64,000 bases of DNA from JAUICS01 sp964384335 (GTDB taxonomy: Bacteria > Pseudomonadota > Alphaproteobacteria > Micavibrionales > Micavibrionaceae): NCBI GenBank assembly GCA_964384335.1, contig CAYLKN010000001.1:1-64000 (forward strand), in the 5' to 3' direction. Every line of letters starts with the position of its first letter. Positions within the stretch are counted from its first letter, which is position 1. A program made the position numbers and the translations under genes. The notes under the pieces were generated by a model, which was not told the DNA's origin, did not search any database, and was given only the letters and a program-made list of their open reading frames with translations. Of the stretch, positions 17,083 through 25,054 are shown one piece after another.

Positions 17083-17849
17083 TCAATAATATTGTGACCT
17101 GCATCTATGTAATGGATGCCGCCCGTTATGGAGGCTGCGTCTTCGCTCACAAGAAACGCCGCAAACCGGCCGATATCATGAAGTGTTACCAGTTGTTGTG
17201 AAGGGGTTTCTTTTTTTGCATCCTCAAGAAGTTTGTCAAAATCCCGAATACCCGATGCGGCACGGGTCTCAAGAGGACCCGGAGATATTACATTAACTCT
17301 GATGTTTTTTGAGCCGAGTTCAAAGGCCATGTATTTTGCAGTGCTTTCAAGCGCGGCCTTGACCGGGCCCATAACACCGTACTGTTCGACCACCTGTTGC
17401 GCGCCATAATAGCTCATGGTAAGCAGGCATCCGCCATTTTTCATCAATGGTACGCTTCTTCTCGCCAGTCTTGCGAAGGAATGGCAGGAGATATCCATGG
17501 CTGTCAGGAAGCCGTTTTTTGAGCTTTCAGTAACTGTTCCATGCAAATCCTGACGCGGAGCAAAGGCAATTGAATGCAAAAGGAAATCAAGCCGTCCCCA
17601 TTGTGTTTCAATCCGTTTGAATACAGTGTCGAGGTCGCATTCATCAGTCACATCACACTTCACAAACAGGGAGGCATTTAACGCTTCTGCCAAACGCTCA
17701 ACATACGGCCTGGCTTTGTCATTCTGATATGTTATGCCGATTTCGGCACCCTGCTGTTTAAAAATCTGCGCGCATCCATAGGCAATACTATGCGCGTTGG
17801 CTATACCAAGAACGAGGCCTTTCTTGCCGGTGAGATCAGCAAAAGACAT
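17079..17849 (-). CDS. fabI: Enoyl-[acyl-carrier-protein] reductase (NADH), FabI type
   Basis: A 256-residue short-chain dehydrogenase of the FabI branch, which reduces enoyl-ACP in the last step of fatty-acid elongation. The nucleotide site is GLVLGIANAHSIAYGCA (divergent Gly motif typical of FabI). The catalytic pair is the Tyr and Lys of YGVMGPVKAALE (Y-x6-K). ISPGPLETRAASGI is the conserved substrate-loop block. The ATG at 17849 gives the usual N-terminus; the frame is open five codons further. It is the natural target of triclosan-type inhibitors in other bacteria. It converges on the permease gene. Confidence 0.93.
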   Translation of the reverse strand: MSFADLTGKKGLVLGIANAHSIAYGCAQIFKQQGAEIGITYQNDKARPYVERLAEALNASLFVKCDVTDECDLDTVFKRIETQWGRLDFLLHSIAFAPRQDLHGTVTESSKNGFLTAMDISCHSFARLARRSVPLMKNGGCLLTMSYYGAQQVVEQYGVMGPVKAALESTAKYMAFELGSKNIRVNVISPGPLETRAASGIRDFDKLLEDAKKETPSQQLVTLHDIGRFAAFLVSEDAASITGGIHYIDAGHNIID

Positions 17850-17900
17850 TTCAATAACCAGCAAAAATTATGAATTAACAAATATCAATGAGCACAGCAT

Positions 17901-18350
17901 CTAAATTCGGGGTAAACGGACTTTTTTAAACCAGTAGTTCTCAAGTGTCGCAATGAATTCAAGCATGTTTGTAAAGCCGACCGCTTTCAACATGTAAGCG
18001 TTTGCATGATTTTCATAGCATGCGCAGATATCCTGGTCTGACTCTGAGCTTGACAGCATGATAACGGGAATTTTTTTTATGTCGGGATTTGTCTTAATCT
18101 GTTGAAGTGCTTCCAGGCCGTTCATTCGGGGCATGTGCATATCGAGTATGATAAGGTCAGGAACAGGCGCATTTTCATGGTTCCTTTTTTTTTCAAGAAA
18201 ATCGATAACTTCCTCTCCATTTTTTACGATGTGAAGATGAACTTTTACTTTGGAATGGGAAAATGCCTGCTCTGCAAATATTGCATCACTTTCGCTGTCC
18301 TCTGCCAGAAGGACAGTTACTTCGTCTATTAGAAAATCCTGACTATTCAT
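17901..18350 (-). CDS. Single-domain response regulator
   Basis: A 149-residue stand-alone receiver domain of the Rcp1/CheY-like type. Acidic pocket residues are in LLAEDSESDA (about 14-22), the phospho-acceptor Asp in LIILDMHMPRMNG (about 67), the Ser/Thr switch in MLSSSESD, and the conserved Lys in YMLKAVGF (here followed by Ala where most receivers have Pro). No output domain follows, so it probably acts by protein contact or in a phosphorelay. The ATG at 18350 is preferred to a GTG at 18356. No kinase is seen nearby. Confidence 0.9.
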   Translation of the reverse strand: MNSQDFLIDEVTVLLAEDSESDAIFAEQAFSHSKVKVHLHIVKNGEEVIDFLEKKRNHENAPVPDLIILDMHMPRMNGLEALQQIKTNPDIKKIPVIMLSSSESDQDICACYENHANAYMLKAVGFTNMLEFIATLENYWFKKVRLPRI

Positions 18351-18505
18351 ATACACACACGGTTTGTAATTTTGAGAATTTATTATGATTTAATACACAA
18401 TACATAAATAAAATGTAAATATACGGGTATCAAACTCTTATTATAACCTCAAATACATATCATTGCATACACTGATTTTGTGTTCAATCAGATCGTTATC
18501 CGAAT

Positions 18506-19312
18506 TCATTCCGTGTCGAGTTCAATGAAATTTTCGTTCGTAAAACTGACGGTATGCGGGTTCCTGTCGCATTCATAAATTTTATCCAAAAGTTTTCTTT
18601 CCGCCATTTCGAGCTCCTGAGCATTAAACGATTTTAAAGCGATGCTTAAATTCAGTTCGCCTTTGCGGAAATGAGGATAGCTCCCGATTGTGACATCGGG
18701 GTGATCATTCTGAATTTCCCTTAACTTGGGGGCAATTATACTTTCCGACATAGAGCAGGTTATGGTCTTGAAATATATTTTTGATCCTTTTTCGAGTTTT
18801 TCCAGAACATGATCAAGCATCCCCTGCATGATTTTGGGTATGCCGGCCATGACAAATACATTCCCAATATAAAATCCGGGCGCAGCAGTCAGAGGGTTAG
18901 GTATGATTTCCGCGTTATCAGGTATGTAACTCATCTTCTCTCTTTCCGCGGTGAGTTCCTGGCCACTATAGTAATTTGAGATGGCTTCATAAGCCTTTTG
19001 ATTTTTGACAAGTTGTACGCCGAAGGCTTTTGCAATATTTTCCGCGGTAATATCATCATGGGTTGGTCCTATACCCCCTGTAACAAAAACGTAATCTACA
19101 CCGTTCCTGATAAATTTTATAGTTTCCACAATCTGCGGTCCGTTATCTCCGATTATTCTGATCTCGTTTACGGATATTCCGCGCTCTATGAGTTTTTTTG
19201 CAATATAGGAAGAATTCGTATCCTTAACCCGGCCGCCAATAATTTCATCCCCTATAATAACTATGGCAGATGTAATGGGTAAATATCCATTTTCAGAAGT
19301 CATGTTCGTCAT
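18506..19312 (-). CDS. CinA-type molybdopterin-binding-domain protein
   Basis: A 268-residue protein with the MoCF-biosynthesis/CinA N-terminal fold: SAIVIIGDEIIGGRVKDTNS near the start, then DYVFVTGGIGPTHDDITAENIAKAFG and PLTAAPGFYIGNVFVMAGIPKIM. The usual C-terminal NMN-deamidase domain of CinA is absent, which is common for the truncated alphaproteobacterial form. Predicted role is in nucleotide or pyridine-nucleotide repair, but it is not proven for this type. The ATG at 19312 has AGGA 7 bases upstream; an upstream GTG at 19333 has none. It is divergent from map. Confidence 0.88.
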   Translation of the reverse strand: MTNMTSENGYLPITSAIVIIGDEIIGGRVKDTNSSYIAKKLIERGISVNEIRIIGDNGPQIVETIKFIRNGVDYVFVTGGIGPTHDDITAENIAKAFGVQLVKNQKAYEAISNYYSGQELTAEREKMSYIPDNAEIIPNPLTAAPGFYIGNVFVMAGIPKIMQGMLDHVLEKLEKGSKIYFKTITCSMSESIIAPKLREIQNDHPDVTIGSYPHFRKGELNLSIALKSFNAQELEMAERKLLDKIYECDRNPHTVSFTNENFIELDTE

Positions 19313-19452
19313 TATAAATTCCTGATTAACCACCCTGTAACCCGTATTTCAGATGCAGTATAATGATATTTTATATTTAACGTGTCAAAAGATGCATAAA
19401 TGTATTATGTAGTATTAAGCAACTGCAATAACATATATTAAAATCCAATAAG

Positions 19453-20271
19453 ATGCAGAAAATTCATACTAAATCTCAAGCATTTGTCAATGGAATTGAA
19501 ATTCATGACGAAGAAGGGTTTGAAGGCATGCGGAAAGCCGGACGCCTTGCGGCCAGTTGTCTTGACTACATTACAGATTTTGTCGCGCCCGGAGTGACTA
19601 CGGAAAAGCTGGATCAGATTTGCCACCAATTTATAATGGATCATAATGCCGTTCCGGCACCTCTTAATTACAAGGGCTATCCAAAGTCGATCTGTACGTC
19701 GTTAAACCATGTCGTATGCCATGGTATACCCGGCGAACGGAAACTCGTTGAAGGTGACATTCTCAACATTGACGTGACGGTTATACTTGACGGATGGCAT
19801 GGTGATACCAGCCGGATGTACTGTGTTGGGGATAAAATCCCGAAAAAGGCATTGCTTTTAATTGATGCGACGTACGAAGCCATGATGGCGGGTATTGAGG
19901 TTGTAAAACCCGGCGCTTTTCTGGGGGATATCGGTCATGCAATCCAGCAGTACGCGGAAAGCAGACGTTTTTCGGTTGTCCGCGATTTTTGCGGCCACGG
20001 TCTTGGAAAGGTTTTTCATTCACCGCCCAGCATTCTGCATTACGGAGAACCGGGAACGGGTATACCGCTTGAGCCCGGTATGTTTTTTACAATTGAACCG
20101 ATGATCAATGCCGGGCATTATTCGACAAAGCTTTTGAGTGACGGGTGGACTGCTGTAACACGAGACAGATCACTTTCCTCACAATTTGAACACAGTCTGG
20201 CAGTAACTGAAAATGGCTATGAAATCTTTACGGGATCCCCCGCCGGATATACAAAACCGCCCTATGAATAA
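19453..20271 (+). CDS. map: Methionine aminopeptidase, type I
   Basis: A 272-residue MetAP that removes the initiator methionine from nascent proteins. Metal-ligand blocks are visible: LNIDVTVILDGWHGDTSRMY (two Asp), CGHGLGKVFH (His), FTIEPMIN (Glu), and QFEHSLAVTENG (Glu). The fold is type Ia, without an extra N-terminal zinc finger. Its stop overlaps the start of radC by 8 bases, so the two are translationally coupled. No strong ribosome binding site precedes the ATG. Confidence 0.97.
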   Translation: MQKIHTKSQAFVNGIEIHDEEGFEGMRKAGRLAASCLDYITDFVAPGVTTEKLDQICHQFIMDHNAVPAPLNYKGYPKSICTSLNHVVCHGIPGERKLVEGDILNIDVTVILDGWHGDTSRMYCVGDKIPKKALLLIDATYEAMMAGIEVVKPGAFLGDIGHAIQQYAESRRFSVVRDFCGHGLGKVFHSPPSILHYGEPGTGIPLEPGMFFTIEPMINAGHYSTKLLSDGWTAVTRDRSLSSQFEHSLAVTENGYEIFTGSPAGYTKPPYE

Positions 20272-20977
20272 CGCTGTTCCGGTTTCCTCTCGTTCCGGGG
20301 AAAGCAAACCTAATCATGCCGGACACAGGGAACGTCTGCGCGCTCGGTTTCTGAAAGGCGGGCCGGAATCTCTTGCGGATTATGAGCTGCTTGAGTTGAT
20401 ACTGTTCATGACGATTCCGCGCAGGGATGTTAAACCAGTTGCCAAAAGCCTGATTGCACATTTTGGAAATCTGGCCGCCGTTTTTCATGCCTCTTCCGAA
20501 GAACTGAAACAATTCGGAAATCTCTCTGAAAACACGATTGCATCTCTTAAGGCTGTTCAGGCCGCCAGCTTCATGATGATGCGTCAGGATATTATAAAAA
20601 AACCGGTCCTGAATTCCTGGTCCCGCCTCATAAATTACTGCCAGGCCACAATGGCACACGAAAAAAAAGAAAACTTCCGCATTCTGTTTCTGAATAAAAA
20701 AAATGAACTGATTGCAGATGAAATCCAGCAGACAGGAACGGTTGATCATACCCCTGCCTATCCAAGGGAGATTTTGAAAAGAACACTCGAGCTGGGTGCG
20801 ACCGCAATAATTCTGGTGCATAATCATCCAAGCGGCGATCCTGAGCCAAGCAATGCGGACATAGAAATGACCCGGCTTATAATGGAAGCGGCAAGACCGC
20901 TTTCCATCGTTTTGCACGATCACCTGATCGTTTCAAGGAACGGAACGGTGAGTATGAAAAACTCCGGACTTTTGTAG
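20264..20977 (+). CDS. radC: RadC-family JAB-domain protein
   Basis: A 237-residue protein with an N-terminal helix-hairpin-helix-like region (about 20-100; LRARFLKGGPESLADYELLELILF) and a C-terminal JAB/MPN metal-binding domain with the family motif HNHPSGDPEPSNADIEMT. Once called DNA repair protein RadC; the biochemical role remains uncertain, though JAMM-type metalloprotease chemistry is possible. I use the ATG at 20264, inside the map stop region; the open frame continues further upstream inside map. Length is typical. The pair map-radC is common in this class. Confidence 0.95.
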   Translation: MNNAVPVSSRSGESKPNHAGHRERLRARFLKGGPESLADYELLELILFMTIPRRDVKPVAKSLIAHFGNLAAVFHASSEELKQFGNLSENTIASLKAVQAASFMMMRQDIIKKPVLNSWSRLINYCQATMAHEKKENFRILFLNKKNELIADEIQQTGTVDHTPAYPREILKRTLELGATAIILVHNHPSGDPEPSNADIEMTRLIMEAARPLSIVLHDHLIVSRNGTVSMKNSGLL

Positions 20978-21073
20978 CCGGAAGGAAACCTCTTCAAAAA
21001 CTTCAGGAAAATCAATACAACATATAAACAGGAATATTCATGACAATAATGTTAAAACGGTCATAATTCATAA

Positions 21074-21105
21074 CGATACCACAGGAAAACGATACCATAG
21101 GAAAG
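21074..21105 (+). repeat. 16-base tandem duplication before the PfkB kinase
   Basis: Two adjacent copies, CGATACCACAGGAAAA (21074-21089) and CGATACCATAGGAAAG (21090-21105), differ at 2 of 16 positions. The second copy's AGGAAAG works as the Shine-Dalgarno for the TTG start at 21114; the first copy carries a second, upstream AGGAAA. It may be a recent duplication that altered the initiation region. Confidence 0.8.
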
Positions 21106-21113
21106 AGAGCATT

Positions 21114-21992
21114 TTGGTTAACGGAATATTTGCAGGACGAACAACAATTGATTCCATTGCCTATCCCGAACGTCCCCCGGGTGTAAACGAGAAAGTTCCG
21201 GGGGTTGCGAACGGGATGATTCTTCCCGGGGGCGCCGCACATAATGCAGCTGCGGCTTTTGCCGCGCTGGGCGGAGATACGACTCTCGTAACAAAAGTTG
21301 GCTCAAGCCTGGAATCCTCAATTGTGGATTTCGATCTGCGTTGCCTCGGGATCAGCCTGATCGACTGTATGAAAGATCAGAATTTTCGATTGCCTATCAG
21401 CAATATCATGGTTTTTGAAACCGGAGAGCGCCAGATTATTACAAGCCCACATCAAATACATACGGATATCAGGTTTGCCGAAGAGGAAATTGAAGACGCA
21501 CTTTCAAAAGCCGATATCTGTATGTTTGATACGCGGTATCCGTCAATCACTCTATGGCTGGCCGAGCAGGCAAGAAAACATTCCGTCACGACCGTCCTTG
21601 ACGGCGGGAACTGGCAGGACCGTCTGGAGCAACTGATCCCTTTTATTGATATTGTGATTTGTTCCGACGATTTTATGCCGCCCGGGACAAAAACACATGA
21701 AGACGTCAGGGATTACCTGAAACAAAAAGGCGTAAAAGAGGTTGCAGTCACGCGCGGCGGTGAAAGCATCCTTTATTTTAATGACAAACAGTCCTTTGAA
21801 ATCAGTGTGCCGAAAGTAGATGCAGTTGATACGATGGGGGCGGGCGATATTTTTCACGGTTCCTTTTGCTACTATTACGTTGAAAATAAGGGCAATATGA
21901 AAGATGCGCTTGAAAAATCCTCTAAAATCGCAAGTTTCTCATGTCTTTACCATGGAACACGCAGCTGGATTCATCATTTGCACGATATGTAA
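21114..21992 (+). CDS. PfkB-family carbohydrate/nucleoside kinase
   Basis: A 292-residue ribokinase-fold sugar or nucleoside kinase. PfkB signature 1 is in the GMILPGGAAHNAAAAFAALGG block near 40-60, and signature 2, DTMGAGDIFHGSF, is at about 240-252, with the catalytic Asp in GAGD. Substrate is not readable from sequence; fructose-, ribose- or adenosine-type are all possible. The start is a TTG at 21114, eight bases after AGGAAAG, and no in-frame ATG exists near the N-terminus, so TTG initiation is well supported. Preceded by a 16-base tandem repeat. Confidence 0.88.
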   Translation: MVNGIFAGRTTIDSIAYPERPPGVNEKVPGVANGMILPGGAAHNAAAAFAALGGDTTLVTKVGSSLESSIVDFDLRCLGISLIDCMKDQNFRLPISNIMVFETGERQIITSPHQIHTDIRFAEEEIEDALSKADICMFDTRYPSITLWLAEQARKHSVTTVLDGGNWQDRLEQLIPFIDIVICSDDFMPPGTKTHEDVRDYLKQKGVKEVAVTRGGESILYFNDKQSFEISVPKVDAVDTMGAGDIFHGSFCYYYVENKGNMKDALEKSSKIASFSCLYHGTRSWIHHLHDM

Positions 21993-22028
21993 ACGCAGGA
22001 ACCCGGCTTGCAATATTCTTACTTTTCT

Positions 22029-22940
22029 TTAAGCATCAATGATGGCGGCAGCAAGCCGTGAGCCAGATAAGTAGGCTCTTTCAACACCGTCCGGTACAAT
22101 ACTCTCTTCTGGCAGAGGCGTATCGCAGAACCAGTCACCGCAAAATCCGGTTCTTGTTTCGTTGTTCAGAATAAAATATTCCTGCAATCCCGTCTTTATA
22201 TTTCCGTAGAGCCAGCGATGTCCCGCATGGTGCAGAATTTTTTCACGATCAAGTCTGCATGCATCGATCATCATATCTGCCGTTTTGTCCTTGTCTTCTT
22301 CAAGATGCTCCAGGGCCCAGCTTTCGGTAGAATGCAGAACATGGCTGTTATGTTCCGGCCTGTCGGGTTTGGAGGCATTCGGAATGAGTTTGCCGATTAC
22401 GGGAGCGGTCATATCCGGTTTATAATCAGGGTGTAGCGTCAGCATAAGAGTTTTTACGGGGGTGTATTCGACCCGGGATATGCGTCCGGATATCTCCGGC
22501 ACAATCTCTTGCGCCTGTGCCGCGGGCACGGCAATGACGATCCAGTCAAAAGGTCCGTGCCTGTTTTGATGCGTATCCAAAAGACCGGTTTCGGAAATGG
22601 ATTGTATCCGCGTGCCGGCGGTAACATCCAGATTTCCGGCAAGATATTTGGCGATTGCGTTCATGCGCGGCGTTCCGGTCCACTCACCGTTATTATTTAG
22701 ATGCGCATAGCCGTGAGATTTCACTCTCTCCATAAATGCCTTGAACTCCGCACTATATGCCCTGAAGAAGGGGGCGCCATGGTCATAGTTATAGTCACCG
22801 GCCCTGCGCGTGGACGTCCGCCCGCCGGGGCCGCGTGCCTTTTCAAACACAGTTACTTTGTAACCGGCGGCTTTAAGCATGTTTGCGCAGGTAAGACCGG
22901 CAATTCCACCACCTATAATTGCAGCTTTTGAAATGGACAT
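22029..22940 (-). CDS. Renalase-like FAD-dependent oxidoreductase
   Basis: A 303-residue flavoprotein with the N-terminal Rossmann motif AIIGGGIAGLTCANML and the GGRTSTRR FAD block after it, typical of bacterial renalase-like or amine-oxidase-related oxidoreductases. A second FAD motif (YLSGSRLAAAI) ends the protein. The substrate cannot be read; renalases oxidise alpha-NAD(P)H anomers, and a role in cleaning up damaged nicotinamide dinucleotides is one possibility. It is a single gene, convergent with the PfkB kinase, with an A+T-rich region upstream. Confidence 0.82.
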   Translation of the reverse strand: MSISKAAIIGGGIAGLTCANMLKAAGYKVTVFEKARGPGGRTSTRRAGDYNYDHGAPFFRAYSAEFKAFMERVKSHGYAHLNNNGEWTGTPRMNAIAKYLAGNLDVTAGTRIQSISETGLLDTHQNRHGPFDWIVIAVPAAQAQEIVPEISGRISRVEYTPVKTLMLTLHPDYKPDMTAPVIGKLIPNASKPDRPEHNSHVLHSTESWALEHLEEDKDKTADMMIDACRLDREKILHHAGHRWLYGNIKTGLQEYFILNNETRTGFCGDWFCDTPLPEESIVPDGVERAYLSGSRLAAAIIDA

Positions 22941-23034
22941 ATTAGAGAATGTATAATTTATTCTTGCTTTTTTAAAGTAAATGAATTATTTATGCAAATA
23001 TAAATCATAAATTATAAAAATAAAAAAATAGGGG

Positions 23035-23060
23035 TGTGTAACGAATATAAACGTTACACA
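23035..23060. promoter_or_regulatory. Perfect 9-base inverted repeat in the leader of the 23.2-kb orphan
   Basis: TGTGTAACG (23035-23043) and CGTTACACA (23052-23060) are a perfect 9-base inverted repeat with an 8-base spacer. A second small stem, GCAC-GTTA-GTGC, follows directly. This could be an operator for a dimeric repressor or part of a structured leader RNA. Confidence 0.6.
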
Positions 23061-23089
23061 AGCACGTTAGTGCGTGAGGGGCAATTAAA

Positions 23090-23200
23090 ATGTTTGGGGA
23101 GAACAAAAGCCTACCGCTATTGGTGGCATTTCCACCTAAATCAAATACGGCATTCCTTGTACATTTTGCGGACACCTTTTTAAATTTTAAGGGTGTGTAA
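23090..23200 (+). CDS. Candidate 36-residue upstream leader ORF
   Basis: ATG at 23090 is preceded by GAGGGG with about 8 bases spacing. The frame runs 36 codons to TAA at 23198-23200, one base before the ATG of the next gene at 23202. Such close coupling, with a hairpin over the downstream ribosome binding site, is the classic form of a leader peptide or translational coupler. The peptide (starts MFGENKSLPLLV) has no recognised family. The opposite strand is also open here, so coding status is not certain. Confidence 0.45.
   Translation: MFGENKSLPLLVAFPPKSNTAFLVHFADTFLNFKGV
23172..23196 (+). promoter_or_regulatory. Hairpin that covers the Shine-Dalgarno of the 23.2-kb orphan
   Basis: ACACCTTT (23172-23179) pairs with AAGGGTGT (23189-23196): seven Watson-Crick pairs and one G-T. 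The right arm includes AAGGG, the Shine-Dalgarno of the ATG at 23202. The stem also lies inside the last codons of the 36-codon upstream ORF, so a ribosome translating that ORF would open it. Confidence 0.5.
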
Positions 23201-23201
23201 A

Positions 23202-24446
23202 ATGGGTTTGCGTAATGGACATTCCACAAAACCTGTTGAGGGAGGGCCCTTTGAGGCAGGTGAAATTAGATTTAGTGCCGATCGACTGCGAAATAATTTT
23301 ACACAATTCTCAATTGGCAAAGTTGGAAAAGTTTTTGATAACAAAGTTTTTGAAATCCTGCGTTTCATATCAGTACATCACATTCTACCATACAGTTGTT
23401 CTATTATTGATGCGCCTAATCAGAGTAAGAAGGCAGGAACTGGTGAAAGCAAGAGGTCTGTAAGTGTTGAAAGTGTTCTTAAGTATCTGGAAGATATACA
23501 GCAAAAGGATATTACTGATCTTGAAAAAAGAAGAGCGTCTGTAAGAATAATTTTAAGCGGATTACAGCTAATGTTCCTGCAAGGCGGAACACATGGTATC
23601 AGGGGCGCGCATTGCAATGATCCAAGAAACGGATGTGCCTTGCCGGGAGATTCTGATTTAATGGCTTCGGAATGTCTGGCAATTGTTTTTAATACCGTGA
23701 CGGGCGTGAGGCTTCCGGTTCATTACAGCTCACATCTACAATATAATAACTGTGTAATGGATATTCTGGATCATGCATTTCAAAGCGTTATTGAGAAAAG
23801 CAAACTAAAAATTAGCCTGGATCATCCCGAGAGTCTGGATATACGGCGTTGGGGGAGCATTTTTGCAGATAGTGAAAGCTTGGATGTGCTTGTAGAGCTT
23901 CAGCATGCTTATGTGGAAACAATGTATTTTGTTGCCTATTTGTTGCTCTGTGTTCCGAACGACATTATACCTGATGATTTTCCTGAGGAGTTATGGCAAA
24001 AATATCCTGAAGAAATGTGGCAGGATTTGTCGATGTATATGAGATTGCCGGCTTCAAATTCTGACCAGCGTCATCATTTGAGTTCTCTGACCCCAGAACA
24101 ACACCGTGGTGTTGTATCAGAAGAAGAATTTTACATAGGAAAAGGAAGACATTGCAAGCAAACAAGGCAAGAAGTTAAACAATGGGCGAATGATATACAG
24201 GATAAGGCTACACGCGAAGGTGCTAATGAATATGACATCATGTTCAATATATTAAAAATATTAGCCCCGATATTATACAGAGCTAATGTCGAGGCCATGA
24301 AAATTACAGATGACGGCATAAATCCTGCCAGTAAAATATCTGCCAGTGATATAATGGGTTTAATGCTACAGGGAAACGAGATTTTTTATCGACACTCCGC
24401 GCAAGGCTTGCCTCAGGCTCGACAAAGGAGACTTGTCCCTGCGTGA
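23202..24446 (+). CDS. Orphan protein of unknown function, leader-controlled candidate
   Basis: A 414-residue soluble protein that I do not recognise. It has no signal peptide or membrane helix by eye. Helical, acidic C-terminal half with PEELWQKYPEEMWQ-like stretches; N-terminal part rich in Ser, Lys and Ile. Cys and His residues are scattered, with no metal motif. The start is ATG 23202 with AAGGG 8 bases upstream. Codon choice and the A+T-rich, hairpin-rich flank differ from the neighbours (renalase-like gene and TIGR02300 gene), which suggests horizontal acquisition. Terminal codons lie inside an imperfect hairpin shared with the convergent gene. Function unknown. Confidence 0.7.
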   Translation: MGLRNGHSTKPVEGGPFEAGEIRFSADRLRNNFTQFSIGKVGKVFDNKVFEILRFISVHHILPYSCSIIDAPNQSKKAGTGESKRSVSVESVLKYLEDIQQKDITDLEKRRASVRIILSGLQLMFLQGGTHGIRGAHCNDPRNGCALPGDSDLMASECLAIVFNTVTGVRLPVHYSSHLQYNNCVMDILDHAFQSVIEKSKLKISLDHPESLDIRRWGSIFADSESLDVLVELQHAYVETMYFVAYLLLCVPNDIIPDDFPEELWQKYPEEMWQDLSMYMRLPASNSDQRHHLSSLTPEQHRGVVSEEEFYIGKGRHCKQTRQEVKQWANDIQDKATREGANEYDIMFNILKILAPILYRANVEAMKITDDGINPASKISASDIMGLMLQGNEIFYRHSAQGLPQARQRRLVPA

Positions 24447-24450
24447 GGCA
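24409..24450. other. Extended imperfect hairpin between convergent genes
   Basis: TGCCTCA (24409-24415) pairs with TGAGGCA (24444-24450), and GACAA (24421-24425) with TTGTC (24433-24437), forming a two-part stem that covers the 3' end of the orphan gene and the 3-base gap side of the convergent TIGR02300 gene. No T-run follows on either strand, so it is not a standard intrinsic terminator, but it may stabilise or end both transcripts. Confidence 0.4.
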
Positions 24451-24453
24451 GAG

Positions 24454-24882
24454 TTAATCCTCTTTCTCATCTTCCACATCGATATCAAGATCGTCGTCGT
24501 CGGAGTCGTCCAGATCGTCATCTATGTTATCAAGATCGTCCATATCACCGTCAAGATTTATTGAGTCGTCGTCAAGGTCATCGCCGTCCTCATCAATATC
24601 TTCAAGGGAATCGATATCCTCGTTATCGGTTTCCGACGCAATATCGTTTTCATCCTCCGCCTGTGCCTTGCCGGCCACACTTGCCGCTGCACCTGCATTT
24701 GCCGCATTCTGTGCGGCGGCCGGGGGGCGTCCCCTGCGTGTTTTGGGTTTTGCTTCCGCAGAGAATTCGGTTTCACAATTCGGGCATATGATCGGGCGCC
24801 GGTTAAAATCATAAAAATGTGTTCCGCAATTCGCGCAAATGCGTTTCAGTCCTCTAGGCTCAATTTCAAGTGCCTGTGCCAT
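24454..24882 (-). CDS. TIGR02300-family (FYDLN acid) protein
   Basis: A 142-residue protein with two parts. Residues 1-45 form a small zinc-ribbon with CANCGTHFYDFNRRPIICPNC (two CxxC pairs, FYDFN signature). After a basic linker comes a highly acidic tail (about 85-142) made almost wholly of Asp, Glu and Ile. This family is near-restricted to alphaproteobacteria and its role is unknown; the acidic tail and zinc finger suggest nucleic-acid or protein binding. It gives strong class-level evidence for the source organism. Confidence 0.95.
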   Translation of the reverse strand: MAQALEIEPRGLKRICANCGTHFYDFNRRPIICPNCETEFSAEAKPKTRRGRPPAAAQNAANAGAAASVAGKAQAEDENDIASETDNEDIDSLEDIDEDGDDLDDDSINLDGDMDDLDNIDDDLDDSDDDDLDIDVEDEKED

Positions 24883-25054
24883 AACTCTTAATCCCTTTGA
24901 ATATTTTGTTGTTTAAGGTCAATATAGCTGCATGATTTTTTGCAGTATGTCAAAATGAATTTAGTTTATAAAAACAGTTTATATGATCCCTTCAATAAGA
25001 AGATAAATCATAATACAATCATATTTACAACATTCAAACGCAGGTTATTTGTCC

